From NCBI RefSeq assembly GCF_013201975.1, contig NZ_CP053845.1:806001-870000 (forward strand): a stretch of DNA of 64,000 nucleotides, read 5' to 3'. The DNA is from Campylobacter sp. CCUG 57310 (GTDB lineage: Bacteria > Campylobacterota > Campylobacteria > Campylobacterales > Campylobacteraceae). This document shows, in pieces, positions 27,466 through 35,347 of this stretch. A model generated the notes under the pieces. It made no database searches. It saw nothing but the letters and a program-made list of their open reading frames with translations, and was not told the origin of the DNA. Position 1 is the stretch's first letter. Every line of letters begins with the position of its first letter. Both the position numbers and the translations under genes were made by a program.

Positions 27466-28273
27466 GGCGCTAAAAGAGGCGAGTGCTCAAATTTCATCTT
27501 TATGCGAAAATCCCGCAAGAGTTGCTAAAATTTTGCTTATGCATCATCTTGGCGTGAGCATAGAGTGGGTGTTTTTAAATTTAAGTAAAGAGCTTGAAGC
27601 TAAGGATGAGTATTTTGCCCTTATTGATAGGTTTGCTTCTTGCGAGCCGCTTGAGTATATAACGGGTAAAGCAGGCTTTTACGGGCTTGAATTTTTAGTT
27701 GAAAGCGGAGTTTTAATCCCTCGTCCCGAGACTGAAATTTTGGTTGAAAAATCGCTTGAAATTTTACGCGAATTTAACGCCCCAAAAGTTTGTGAGATAG
27801 GCGTTGGAAGCGGGATTGTAAGTGTATGCTTGGCACTTAATTCAAACGCCTTGATAACGGCAACCGATATAAACGAAAAAGCTTTAAAGCTAGCGCATAA
27901 AAATGCCGTTAAATTCGGTGTAGAAAAGCGCATAAATTTTATTCATTGCGCCTATATGGACGAGGCTTGTGGCGAATTTGATCTAGTCGTTTCAAATCCG
28001 CCTTATATAGCAGACGGCCATAAGCTTAGCAAATTCGTGCTAAATGAGCCGCATGAGGCGCTATTTGGCGGTAAAAACGGCGATGAAATTTTAAAAAACA
28101 TCATCTTGCAAGCAAGAAATCGTAATGTAAAAAATCTCGTTTGCGAGATGGGTTACGATCAAAAAGAAAGTATGGCAAAAGCCCTTGAGATAAACCGATT
28201 TGAGGCTAAATTTTATAAGGATTTGGCGGGTTTTGACAGGGGATTTGTCGCCAAATTCAAATATCAAATTTAA
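27452..28273 (+). CDS. prmC: Release factor glutamine methyltransferase
   Basis: Class I SAM-dependent methyltransferase of 273 residues that methylates the GGQ glutamine of release factors RF1 and RF2. The SAM loop EIGVGSGIVS (about residue 116) and the catalytic NPPY (VVSNPPYIAD) are present. Between them lies the N-terminal helical domain end with TGKAGFYGLEF and IPRPETE, typical of PrmC. The ATG at 27452 overlaps the M48 gene by 14 bases. Length and motifs are normal. Confidence 0.95.
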   Translation: MRIDEALKEASAQISSLCENPARVAKILLMHHLGVSIEWVFLNLSKELEAKDEYFALIDRFASCEPLEYITGKAGFYGLEFLVESGVLIPRPETEILVEKSLEILREFNAPKVCEIGVGSGIVSVCLALNSNALITATDINEKALKLAHKNAVKFGVEKRINFIHCAYMDEACGEFDLVVSNPPYIADGHKLSKFVLNEPHEALFGGKNGDEILKNIILQARNRNVKNLVCEMGYDQKESMAKALEINRFEAKFYKDLAGFDRGFVAKFKYQI

Positions 28274-28282
28274 AGGAAAAAT

Positions 28283-28753
28283 ATGAAAGGTTTATATCTT
28301 TTGCTTTTAGCGGCTCTAATCGGCATAGAAATTTCAATAGGAGCTTTTATCGCGCCTACGCTTTTTTATCCGCAGAGTATCATAGGAGAGGGCGTTTTGA
28401 CACATTTTCAAAGCGGACTTTTGATGACAAATATATTTGTAAAATTTAACTACGTTTTAATCGCAGTTGCGATTTTGGCACTTGTTTACGAGCTTTTTGC
28501 GCTTAGAAGCGACGTTAAGTTTGCTTTAAAATTCAGCTCTTTTATGCTCGCGCTTATAAATTTTGCTCTGACTGCATCTTTTGTCTTTTATTTTACTCCT
28601 TACGTGCTAAACGCGCAGGCTTTGGGTGAAGCGGGAACCACGACGCCTGAGTTTTTTCAGATGCATAAGGCAAGCGAGCTTGTGATGAAAGTGATGATGG
28701 TTGCTCAGCTTTTGCTCTTTTTTATCAAATTTCCACGTGCAAAAGAGGCTTAA
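28283..28753 (+). CDS. DUF4149 membrane protein
   Basis: A protein of 156 residues with four hydrophobic segments (about 3-20, 55-75, 84-107, 128-148). The IGAFIAPTLFY segment near the start and the HKASELVMK stretch before the last helix are as in DUF4149/TMEM205-like proteins. Function unknown. It sits 9 bases after prmC with ribosome site AAAGGAAAA, so it is probably part of the same operon as prmC and the exporter genes that follow. Confidence 0.8.
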   Translation: MKGLYLLLLAALIGIEISIGAFIAPTLFYPQSIIGEGVLTHFQSGLLMTNIFVKFNYVLIAVAILALVYELFALRSDVKFALKFSSFMLALINFALTASFVFYFTPYVLNAQALGEAGTTTPEFFQMHKASELVMKVMMVAQLLLFFIKFPRAKEA

Positions 28754-28762
28754 GGCAAATTT

Positions 28763-29545
28763 ATGCAAGAAAAGCCCGATATCCAAGAGGTGACTGATTT
28801 TTTGATCGACTACGCTGCGAAGATGCTAAGCATAGGCACTTATACTGCCCGCATAGATCGCTGCGTAAGTAGGATAGCGCGCGCTTACGGATACGACGTG
28901 AGCCTTACTATATTTGTAAAGCACTTTACTATAAGCGTGATGGATCCAAATGATAATTCGATCCGCCGAACATACGTAAAATCAAGCGCTACAATGCCTA
29001 TCAGCTTTAACCTCATATCCGAGCTGAGCGCTCTTAGCTGGCAAATTTATGACGAGCAAATTTCGCTTAAAAGAGCAAGAAGCTTTTTTAACGAGATTAT
29101 AAGCCACACTAAGCGAAATTTCGGCGTATCGCTTATCTTGATGAGTTTTGCAAATTCGGCTTTTTGCAAGCTCTTTGGCGGGGATATAGGCTCGATGGCA
29201 AGTGTTTTTGTGGCTACTTTTATCGGATTTTATCTAAGACATCTGTTTAGTAAATTTGGCATAAATTTAAAAATTCAATACATAATAGTCTCTTTTATCT
29301 CGTCTTTTATCGCTTATCTTGGAGTTTATCTTGGAGTTTCAAATACGCCTGATGTGGCGATTGGATCAAGTATTTTGTTTTTAATGCCGGGCGTTTTACT
29401 TATAAATTCGGTCTTTGACATACTTAATGAAAACACGCTCGTTGGCATTAGTAGAGGGCTAAACACCGGACTTTTGATAATCTGTATCGCAATAGGCGTT
29501 TATATGACGATTGCCATTTCAAATATAGAGCTTTTAAATGTTTGA
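28763..29545 (+). CDS. Threonine/serine exporter ThrE-type, large part (DUF1212)
   Basis: A protein of 260 residues: a cytoplasmic N-terminal domain of about 110 residues containing GTYTARIDRCVSRIARAYG, followed by five membrane helices. This is the DUF1212 half of ThrE-type exporters, here encoded separately from the second half (next gene, 8-base overlap). The pair together corresponds to one full ThrE, exporting threonine or serine in known members. The substrate here is inferred from the family. Confidence 0.87.
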   Translation: MQEKPDIQEVTDFLIDYAAKMLSIGTYTARIDRCVSRIARAYGYDVSLTIFVKHFTISVMDPNDNSIRRTYVKSSATMPISFNLISELSALSWQIYDEQISLKRARSFFNEIISHTKRNFGVSLILMSFANSAFCKLFGGDIGSMASVFVATFIGFYLRHLFSKFGINLKIQYIIVSFISSFIAYLGVYLGVSNTPDVAIGSSILFLMPGVLLINSVFDILNENTLVGISRGLNTGLLIICIAIGVYMTIAISNIELLNV

Positions 29546-30080
29546 TCTTATTGTTTTAACTCTTACGGATGCGTTTTTTGCGGCGATTGCCGGGCTTGGC
29601 TTTGCTTATGCAAGCTCTCCTCCGAAACGCACTTTGATCTACTCCGCGGCACTTGCCGCACTTGCTCATGCAAGTAGGTTTATGATGCTAAAGAGTGAAA
29701 TTTTTTCTATCTCGATCGCTACTCTTTTTGCATCTTTTTTGGTTGGAATTTTAGGGATATTTTTTGCTCGCAAACTAAAAGTACCTGCCGAGATCATAGC
29801 TTTTCCCGCGCTTTTGCCGATGGTGCCGGGAATTTACGCTTACAAGAGTATTTTGGCTCTGTTTTCTTTTACAAACAGTAGCGAAATTTCTCAAAAGATC
29901 ACTTATCTAATGCTTTTTTTTGATAATGCGCTAACCACCGTTGCGGTTTCTCTTGCGCTTGGAGTGGGCGTTTCTGTGACGCTTTTGATCTTTTATGAGC
30001 AATCTTTAATGGTAACGCGTGGCGCAAGGTGTGATCTAAACGCAAAGCAAGAGAAGAATAATTTTAAGGAATGTATATGA
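29538..30080 (+). CDS. Threonine/serine exporter ThrE-type, small part (DUF3815)
   Basis: A protein of 180 residues with five hydrophobic segments matching the second half of ThrE (the KVPAEIIAFPALLPMVPG motif in the middle is characteristic). It overlaps the large part by 8 bases at its start and the thioesterase gene by 4 bases (ATGA) at its end. The last 20 residues form a polar cytoplasmic tail. It presumably works only together with the preceding gene product. Confidence 0.86.
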   Translation: MFDLIVLTLTDAFFAAIAGLGFAYASSPPKRTLIYSAALAALAHASRFMMLKSEIFSISIATLFASFLVGILGIFFARKLKVPAEIIAFPALLPMVPGIYAYKSILALFSFTNSSEISQKITYLMLFFDNALTTVAVSLALGVGVSVTLLIFYEQSLMVTRGARCDLNAKQEKNNFKECI

Positions 30081-30478
30081 AATTTAGAATTTACTACGAA
30101 GATACGGACGCTGCGGGCATAGTCTATCACGCTAACTATATCAAATTTTGCGAAAGAGCAAGGAGTGAGGCGTTTTTTAACTCCGATTTAGAGCCGTTTA
30201 GTAAGGATGGCTATTTCGTAGTAAGTGAAATTCACGCTAAATTTAAAAAGCCAGCAACACTTGGTGATATGATTGAGGTTAGAAGCAAAGCCGTGCAGGT
30301 TAAAAAAGTCTCTATTGTTATTAATCAGCAAATTTATAAGGTCGGAAATTTAAAGAGCGAGTGCGAGCCTGAACTGCTCTTTGAAGCCGATGTGACGGTA
30401 GCTTTTATGAACGAAAAAGGCATGGCGAAGATGAGCGAGCAGATGCTTGAGTTTATCTCGTCGCGTCTGCTTGAATAA
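30077..30478 (+). CDS. YbgC-family acyl-CoA thioesterase
   Basis: Hot-dog fold thioesterase of 133 residues with the active-site stretch YYEDTDAAGIVYHANYIKF near the N-terminus, where Asp of EDTDAAG is the catalytic residue. YbgC proteins hydrolyse acyl-CoA and are linked to the Tol-Pal region in many bacteria, but here it sits after an exporter pair. An ATG at 30071 is in frame, but ATG 30077 is preferred because AAGGA (30066-30070) is then 6 bases away and the start forms an ATGA overlap. The 3' end overlaps the opposite gene by 26 bases. Confidence 0.88.
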   Translation: MKFRIYYEDTDAAGIVYHANYIKFCERARSEAFFNSDLEPFSKDGYFVVSEIHAKFKKPATLGDMIEVRSKAVQVKKVSIVINQQIYKVGNLKSECEPELLFEADVTVAFMNEKGMAKMSEQMLEFISSRLLE

Positions 30479-31661
30479 AGCTTGATTCGCCTGCTTTTAA
30501 AATTTTTGTATTGTAAATCACTTGAGAATTTTCTATTCGCTCGCTAAATAGCTTTTGTGCGTTTTGATTTAAGTAGGCGGTGTAGATGTAGTCCATGCCT
30601 ACGCTTGTGGAGTAGCCGACCCAGTTAAAATTGATATCTTGGCTTAAAATTTCATTGTTAGAATCAAGCGCCATATCGACATCCGATAGTGAATTTGCGA
30701 TATACATATTTGCTCTGTCTTCAGGCTGTGTTAGCTTAAATATATTTGGCGTATAGTTTATCTGAGTGCTAAGAAGAGCTGCGCTTTTTACGTCATATAG
30801 CCTAAGTTGCGAGCTTAACATGGATGTTTTTACGATAGGTACGTTTAAAAATATAGTAGCTTCGGCCAATCTTGAATTGCCGCTTAAAAAGCCTTTAAAA
30901 TCGGTCTGGTTTCCTGCGATAATATTTTCGTAAGCAAGCCCTCCGCCAAGCTCGTCGCTATATCTATTTAGACTGTTTCCAAGAGCGCTTCCGTCAGAAA
31001 ACGCAGCAACTTTCCCGTTTGAAAACTCAAGGAGTTTTGATATCTGGTCTTTGTAATCAATGCCTCCAAAGATCAAATTCGCCCTTAAATTTTCCACGCT
31101 TGAAATATGTAAAGTAGGCACGTAAGCAAGCATCGAGGAGTCTAAAACGTTGTTTAAATAATTGGCTCCCACGGCAGTAAAAGGAGCTATCAGATAGCTT
31201 ATATTTTCGCTTTTTGCTTTTGCTATGGCTGAGTCAATAGCTCCGGGAGATTCGTTGCCGATGTTGTAAAATTTGACGTCTATATTTGCGTTTTGTCTTA
31301 TTGTATAGGCAATTACGGAGTTTGCAACGATACCGGCATAGCTTTTTATACTGTTTTCGGGCACTATGATTGCTATTTTAAATTCGGCATCGGCACTTGG
31401 GATAAACATCGGCTCATTAAAGCCCGCTCCTCCTGTTATCGAGTTAAAAGCTTCGATAACTTCGATGTTCTGGCTTCTTTCATACCTTGCTAAAAAGCTG
31501 TGAAGCAGACCGTTTTTTACAAGTTCGAGCAAGCAGGTGTCATTGCACTTAAAAGGCTCTAAATTTATATAAATTTCATGAGCGGGCGGGATGTCCGAGA
31601 GCTTTTGACTCTTTGCAAAAAATAACGTAGGCACAAGCAATATCAGTAATAATTTTTTCAT
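30453..31661 (-). CDS. Exported protein resembling type 1 periplasmic binding proteins, function unknown
   Basis: A protein of 402 residues with a clear signal peptide (MKKLLLILLVPTLFFAKSQ), so periplasmic or exported. From about residue 90 the alternating strand pattern (FKIAIIVPENS, ISYLIAPFTAVGAN, GKVAAFSDGSALGN) resembles the two-lobe fold of ABC-type amino acid binding proteins or LpoA-like proteins. Two cysteines (CNDTC) lie near residue 40. No transporter genes are near, so it is probably not a transport component. The start overlaps the stop of the glycosylase gene (ATGA), showing translational coupling. I do not recognise a named family. Confidence 0.65.
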   Translation of the reverse strand: MKKLLLILLVPTLFFAKSQKLSDIPPAHEIYINLEPFKCNDTCLLELVKNGLLHSFLARYERSQNIEVIEAFNSITGGAGFNEPMFIPSADAEFKIAIIVPENSIKSYAGIVANSVIAYTIRQNANIDVKFYNIGNESPGAIDSAIAKAKSENISYLIAPFTAVGANYLNNVLDSSMLAYVPTLHISSVENLRANLIFGGIDYKDQISKLLEFSNGKVAAFSDGSALGNSLNRYSDELGGGLAYENIIAGNQTDFKGFLSGNSRLAEATIFLNVPIVKTSMLSSQLRLYDVKSAALLSTQINYTPNIFKLTQPEDRANMYIANSLSDVDMALDSNNEILSQDINFNWVGYSTSVGMDYIYTAYLNQNAQKLFSERIENSQVIYNTKILKAGESSFIQADATR

Positions 31662-32320
31662 AATAGCCCTTTAATGTTTTTTAAGTCTTGTATCAAAGCC
31701 TGCTCTTTGCTCGGATTTTTAAGCACCCATGCAGGCGAGTAGGTGGCAAGCAAATTTGAGCTTTTGAATTTCAAAAGATTGCCTCTGATTGATTCAAAAC
31801 TCTGTTTTTGCTCGCTTTCGTTGATTAAATTTAAAAATACGTTTTCGCCAAGAGCCACTATCACTTTTGGCGATATTATGTCTATTTGCGACAGTAGATA
31901 TGGCTTACAAAGCTCGTAGTTTATTAGGCTAGGAGCTAAATTTGAAGGCGTTTTGCACTTTATCATGCTGGTTACGTAAAACTCATCTTTGCTAAGCCCT
32001 AAATTTTGCTTAACAAGCGTGCAAAATTTATCTCCCGCACTTCCTTCAAGATATCTCCCGCTCATATCCTCGCTTACGCTTGGAGTATCGGTTATGAACA
32101 TAACTTTTGAGTTAAGATCTCCACTGCCTGTTAAAGCGTGATTTCTGCTTTTGCAAAGTTCGCAGAGATTGCAATTTTTTATCTGGTTTTCAAGCTCGGT
32201 TATATCGGTTGAAACGTCGCTATAAATTTGCGAGCCAAACGACGGGTTTATGTATCTATACCCAAAAGCTCTTAGATAGCAAAGCTGTCTTAAAATTTCG
32301 TTTTTATCGGCGTAAATCAT
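31658..32320 (-). CDS. Uracil-DNA glycosylase, family 4-like
   Basis: A protein of 220 residues with four cysteines placed like the [4Fe-4S] ligands of family 4 enzymes: CNLCELC in the N-terminal half, then TSMIKCKTP, and LCKPYL further on. Motif 1 is TDTPSVSEDMSGRYLEG, degenerate compared with the GEAPGxxED consensus, but the Glu-Asp pair and the following Gly-rich part fit. An N-terminal extension of about 45 residues precedes the cluster, as in many epsilonproteobacterial forms. Removal of uracil from DNA is inferred from the family. Confidence 0.8.
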   Translation of the reverse strand: MIYADKNEILRQLCYLRAFGYRYINPSFGSQIYSDVSTDITELENQIKNCNLCELCKSRNHALTGSGDLNSKVMFITDTPSVSEDMSGRYLEGSAGDKFCTLVKQNLGLSKDEFYVTSMIKCKTPSNLAPSLINYELCKPYLLSQIDIISPKVIVALGENVFLNLINESEQKQSFESIRGNLLKFKSSNLLATYSPAWVLKNPSKEQALIQDLKNIKGLL

Positions 32321-32359
32321 TGCAAGATATTATCAAAGTATGAGTTAAAACTCAATAAA

Positions 32360-32848
32360 CTATCTTTTATCATCTGCTAAATTCGCTAAATTTTCGCCAT
32401 CTAACCTGTATGTGCGCCACTCTTTGGATAAATTTATCGCGCCTAAATTTTCATAAAATTTAATACTAGGCTCGTTCCAGTTCAGACAAGCCCACTCAAG
32501 TCTGCTTAAATTTTCCTCTTTGCAAATTTGAGCAAGACGAGCTAAAAATGCCCTGCCTATGCCTTTTGCTCTATAATCTTGCTTTACGTATAAATCCTCT
32601 AAATATATTCCGCCTCGTCCTAAAAATGTCGAGAAAGTGTAAAAATAAATTGCGTATCCGACAATATTATTTTCGATTTTGCACACTAAAATTTGAGCGT
32701 AATTTTTATCAAAAATGCAAGAAGCAAACTTATCTTCTTTAAAACTAACGATATGAGATAGTTTCTCATACTCCGCAAGCTCTTTTACCAAGGTGCAAAT
32801 TGGCTTTATATCCGCTCTGGTTGCTTTTGTGATAGTAAAATTTGACAT
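32360..32848 (-). CDS. GNAT N-acetyltransferase, diamine/spermidine acetyltransferase-like
   Basis: A protein of 162 residues with the GNAT acetyl-CoA loop QDYRAKGIGRAFL, the preceding strand GGIYLEDLYV and the closing WNEPSIKFYENLGA. These details recall the eukaryote-type SAT1/SAT2 diamine acetyltransferases. A polyamine or thialysine substrate is possible, which would link it loosely to the putrescine genes at the start of the window, but the evidence is only general. The ATG at 32848 has AAAGG upstream; a TTG one codon earlier is less likely. A TATAAT box is at 32873-32878. Confidence 0.8.
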   Translation of the reverse strand: MSNFTITKATRADIKPICTLVKELAEYEKLSHIVSFKEDKFASCIFDKNYAQILVCKIENNIVGYAIYFYTFSTFLGRGGIYLEDLYVKQDYRAKGIGRAFLARLAQICKEENLSRLEWACLNWNEPSIKFYENLGAINLSKEWRTYRLDGENLANLADDKR

Positions 32849-32872
32849 CAATGAACCTTTAAAATTTTTAAA

Positions 32873-32878
32873 ATTATA
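32873..32878 (-). promoter_or_regulatory. Candidate -10 box for the GNAT/glycosylase group
   Basis: GCTATAATTTT on the minus strand, 25 bases before the ATG at 32848. Confidence 0.5.
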
Positions 32879-32989
32879 GCACCTAATTTGAATTATTTTT
32901 AAAAGGCTTGCAAATTTTATTCAATGGATTTTAAGTAATTTGTTGTTAAAATCACGACTTTATCATTAAATTTTAAAAAGGAAAAAGGT

Positions 32990-33124
32990 ATGAAAAGGAC
33001 TTATCAACCTCATAAAACACCTAAAAAGCGCACTCATGGTTTTCGCTTAAGAATGAAGACTAAAAACGGACGCAAAGTTATCAATGCAAGACGCGCAAAA
33101 GGCAGAAAAAGATTGGCGGCTTAG
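32990..33124 (+). CDS. rpmH: Ribosomal protein L34
   Basis: A 44-residue, highly basic protein read as [18 protein letters not shown] and onward to the final RKRLAA before TAG at 33122. This is the full-length L34 of the large ribosomal subunit. The ATG at 32990 has AAAAGG in front. It heads the conserved block rpmH-rnpA-yidD-yidC-jag-mnmE. The rnpA coding frame appears to begin inside the last codons of rpmH. Confidence 0.98.
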   Translation: MKRTYQPHKTPKKRTHGFRLRMKTKNGRKVINARRAKGRKRLAA

Positions 33125-33447
33125 TCAAATTTAGTTCCTTAAGCGACTCTAAGGAATTCTCGGCAGTTTATAAAGAGGCGAGCAGGTGGTATTGTGAAAA
33201 CGCTACGCTTTTTTATAAGCCCTCAACCGAAATGAAGCTAGCCATCGTAGCTAGCAAAAAAGTGGGCAAGGCAGTTGTTCGTAATCGCTGTAAAAGGCTT
33301 TTGCGGGCGGTTTTTATTCAGATGAAAGATGAGCTTGCAAGCGGTGTTTATGTAGTGGTTGTAAAGGCAGGTCTGGAAAATACTTCATATCAAAAGATCC
33401 AAAAAAACATCAGTTGGGCTCTAAAAAAGCTTGGGTGTGTGAAATGA
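33112..33447 (+). CDS. rnpA: Ribonuclease P protein component, with non-standard start
   Basis: The protein subunit of RNase P, which matures tRNA 5' ends. The core motif [14 protein letters not shown] is unmistakable. The first ATG in frame (33232) would cut off about 30 conserved N-terminal residues ([20 protein letters not shown] and the following strand). The frame is open upstream past the rpmH stop, yet no ATG, GTG or TTG occurs in it. The best candidate is ATT at 33112, inside rpmH, with AAAGG at 33098-33102 about 9 bases ahead; this gives 111 residues, a normal RnpA length. A start at another rare codon or an error in the sequence cannot be excluded. The 3' end overlaps yidD (ATGA). 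Confidence 0.85.
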   Translation: MGGLVKFSSLSDSKEFSAVYKEASRWYCENATLFYKPSTEMKLAIVASKKVGKAVVRNRCKRLLRAVFIQMKDELASGVYVVVVKAGLENTSYQKIQKNISWALKKLGCVK

Positions 33448-33785
33448 TAAGAGAAATGGCGCTGTATTTAATCAAATTTTATCAACGTTATATTTCTAAA
33501 ATGACGCCTAAGACGTGTCGCTACTATCCAACATGCTCGGAATTTGCTGCTTGGCACTTTAAAAACAATAATTTTTTTTCTGCATTTGTTGCAGTTACTC
33601 TTCGAATTCTTCGTTGCAATCAGCTATTTAAAGGTGGTATTGATTACCCTGTGATATGTAAGAAATTTAACTCTTTTTCTATTTTTAGCCAAAATTCGGA
33701 TTTTAATATAAATTTTTGGTTTATACCATGCAAAGAGAATAAATTTTATGTTGTAAAAGTTTTAGACTCATTAAAGGAAATATAG
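33444..33785 (+). CDS. yidD: YidD, membrane protein insertion efficiency factor
   Basis: A protein of 113 residues with an N-terminal amphipathic segment (MALYLIKFYQRYIS) and the family core CRYYPTCSEFA, then LRILRCNQLFKGGIDYPV. YidD aids insertion of membrane proteins by YidC at the inner face of the membrane. The tail of about 45 residues beyond the core is longer than in most members. The ATG at 33444 overlaps the rnpA stop (ATGA), and this decides the start over upstream in-frame codons. The stop shares one base with the yidC GTG. Confidence 0.93.
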   Translation: MIREMALYLIKFYQRYISKMTPKTCRYYPTCSEFAAWHFKNNNFFSAFVAVTLRILRCNQLFKGGIDYPVICKKFNSFSIFSQNSDFNINFWFIPCKENKFYVVKVLDSLKEI

Positions 33786-35347
33786 TGTTAGACAAACTTT
33801 CAGTGCAAAAGCGAGTTTTATTGGCGACTCTTCTCTCCTTTGCTTTTTTTATTGCTTATGATTATTTTTTTATACCGAAAAATTTGCCACTAGATCAAAA
33901 CAAAACGGTAGCTACTCAAAGCGCTTCGCAAAATGCTTCAGCCGCACCGTCCTCTACTTCAAATTCAGCAGGTGCTCCAGCCCCTGTGGTAAATGAACTA
34001 AAAAATATCGCCGTGGTTAAAGGAGCTCATTATGAAGCTCATATAGATAGCCTTGGTAGAATTTCAAAATTTTATTTAAATGACGAAAAATATAAAAATG
34101 GAGATGGAAGCAGGATTGAGCTTACTTCAAAGACGCTTTTGCCTCTTGAAATAAGATTTACCGATACAAATTTAAACGAGCAGGCCTTTAAGACCGACTA
34201 CACAAGTAGCGCAAGTGTGATAGACGTAACAAACGATAAGCAAACTCTTGTTTTAACGCAAAATTTAAACGGCGCAACCGTAACCAAAAAACTTACTTTT
34301 TATCCGTCCGGAAATTATGATTTAGACCTTGCGATAACAGGAGGCGAATACTTCTTAACACCGGGCTTTAGACCAAGCGTGGCTGTGGATAACTACACGG
34401 TTCACGGCGCTCTTATAAGATATGCAGATGATAAGTTAAAGATACTTGAAGACGGCGATGTGGACGGCACGGAAGTGTTTAGCGACGCAAATATAGCCGC
34501 TGCAAGCGATCGCTACTATACAAGCTTGCTTTACTCTTTTGATAAGCCGTTAAACGTGCTTGTTTCAACAGATACTGCCGAAAATGCGATAATATTTATA
34601 AAAAATAGCGGTGAATTTAAAGCAAGCGGATATATCGGTCCAAAAGATCATAAAATTTTAAAATCAATCGATAGTAGGCTTACCGATGTTATAGAGTACG
34701 GTTGGTTTACTTTTATAGCTAAACCTATGTTTGCATTTTTAAGTTTGCTACACGATTATATCGGCAACTGGGGTTGGGCGATAGTAGTGCTTACTCTTGC
34801 TATAAGGCTGGTTTTATCCCCGCTAACATATAAGGGAATGCTGTCTATGAACAAGCTAAAAGAGCTTGCGCCAAAAGTCAAGGAGTTGCAAGCTAAATAT
34901 AAGGGCGATCCGCAAAAACTAAATGCTCATATGATGGATCTTTATCGCAAGCACAATGCAAACCCTATGGGCGGATGCTTGCCGATACTTATGCAAATTC
35001 CGATATTTTTTGCTATTTACCGAGTGCTTTTAAACGCGATCGAGCTAAAAGCCGCACCTTGGATACTATGGGTAAAAGACCTTGCGGTTATGGATCCATA
35101 TTTCGTTCTGCCGATACTAATGGGTATAACTATGTTTTTGCAGCAAAAGCTCACGCCTACGAATTTTACCGATCCTATGCAAGAAAAAATTATGAAATTC
35201 CTGCCTTTAATATTTACATTTTTCTTTGTAACGTTCCCTGCGGGACTTACGCTGTATTGGTTTATAAATAACGTATGTTCGGTTATTCAGCAAATTTTTG
35301 TAAATAAACTATTTGAAAAGCATAAAAAAGCGGAGGTAAAAGCATAA
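33785..35347 (+). CDS. yidC: Membrane protein insertase YidC
   Basis: A 520-residue inner-membrane insertase. It has one N-terminal helix (about residues 10-28), a low-complexity Ala/Ser linker (about 45-65), the large periplasmic P1 beta domain (about 70-300) and the conserved five-helix core with MQIPIFFAIYRVL (about 400) and a typical MGITMFLQQKLTP. The GTG start at 33785 is supported by AAGGA 6 bases upstream and by overlap with the yidD stop. The C-terminus ends with a lysine-rich tail. Confidence 0.96.
   Translation: MLDKLSVQKRVLLATLLSFAFFIAYDYFFIPKNLPLDQNKTVATQSASQNASAAPSSTSNSAGAPAPVVNELKNIAVVKGAHYEAHIDSLGRISKFYLNDEKYKNGDGSRIELTSKTLLPLEIRFTDTNLNEQAFKTDYTSSASVIDVTNDKQTLVLTQNLNGATVTKKLTFYPSGNYDLDLAITGGEYFLTPGFRPSVAVDNYTVHGALIRYADDKLKILEDGDVDGTEVFSDANIAAASDRYYTSLLYSFDKPLNVLVSTDTAENAIIFIKNSGEFKASGYIGPKDHKILKSIDSRLTDVIEYGWFTFIAKPMFAFLSLLHDYIGNWGWAIVVLTLAIRLVLSPLTYKGMLSMNKLKELAPKVKELQAKYKGDPQKLNAHMMDLYRKHNANPMGGCLPILMQIPIFFAIYRVLLNAIELKAAPWILWVKDLAVMDPYFVLPILMGITMFLQQKLTPTNFTDPMQEKIMKFLPLIFTFFFVTFPAGLTLYWFINNVCSVIQQIFVNKLFEKHKKAEVKA

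Noticed and set aside
33232-33447. rnpA starting at the internal ATG
   Set aside because: It removes the conserved N-terminal strands and helix of RnpA that are encoded in the same open frame upstream.
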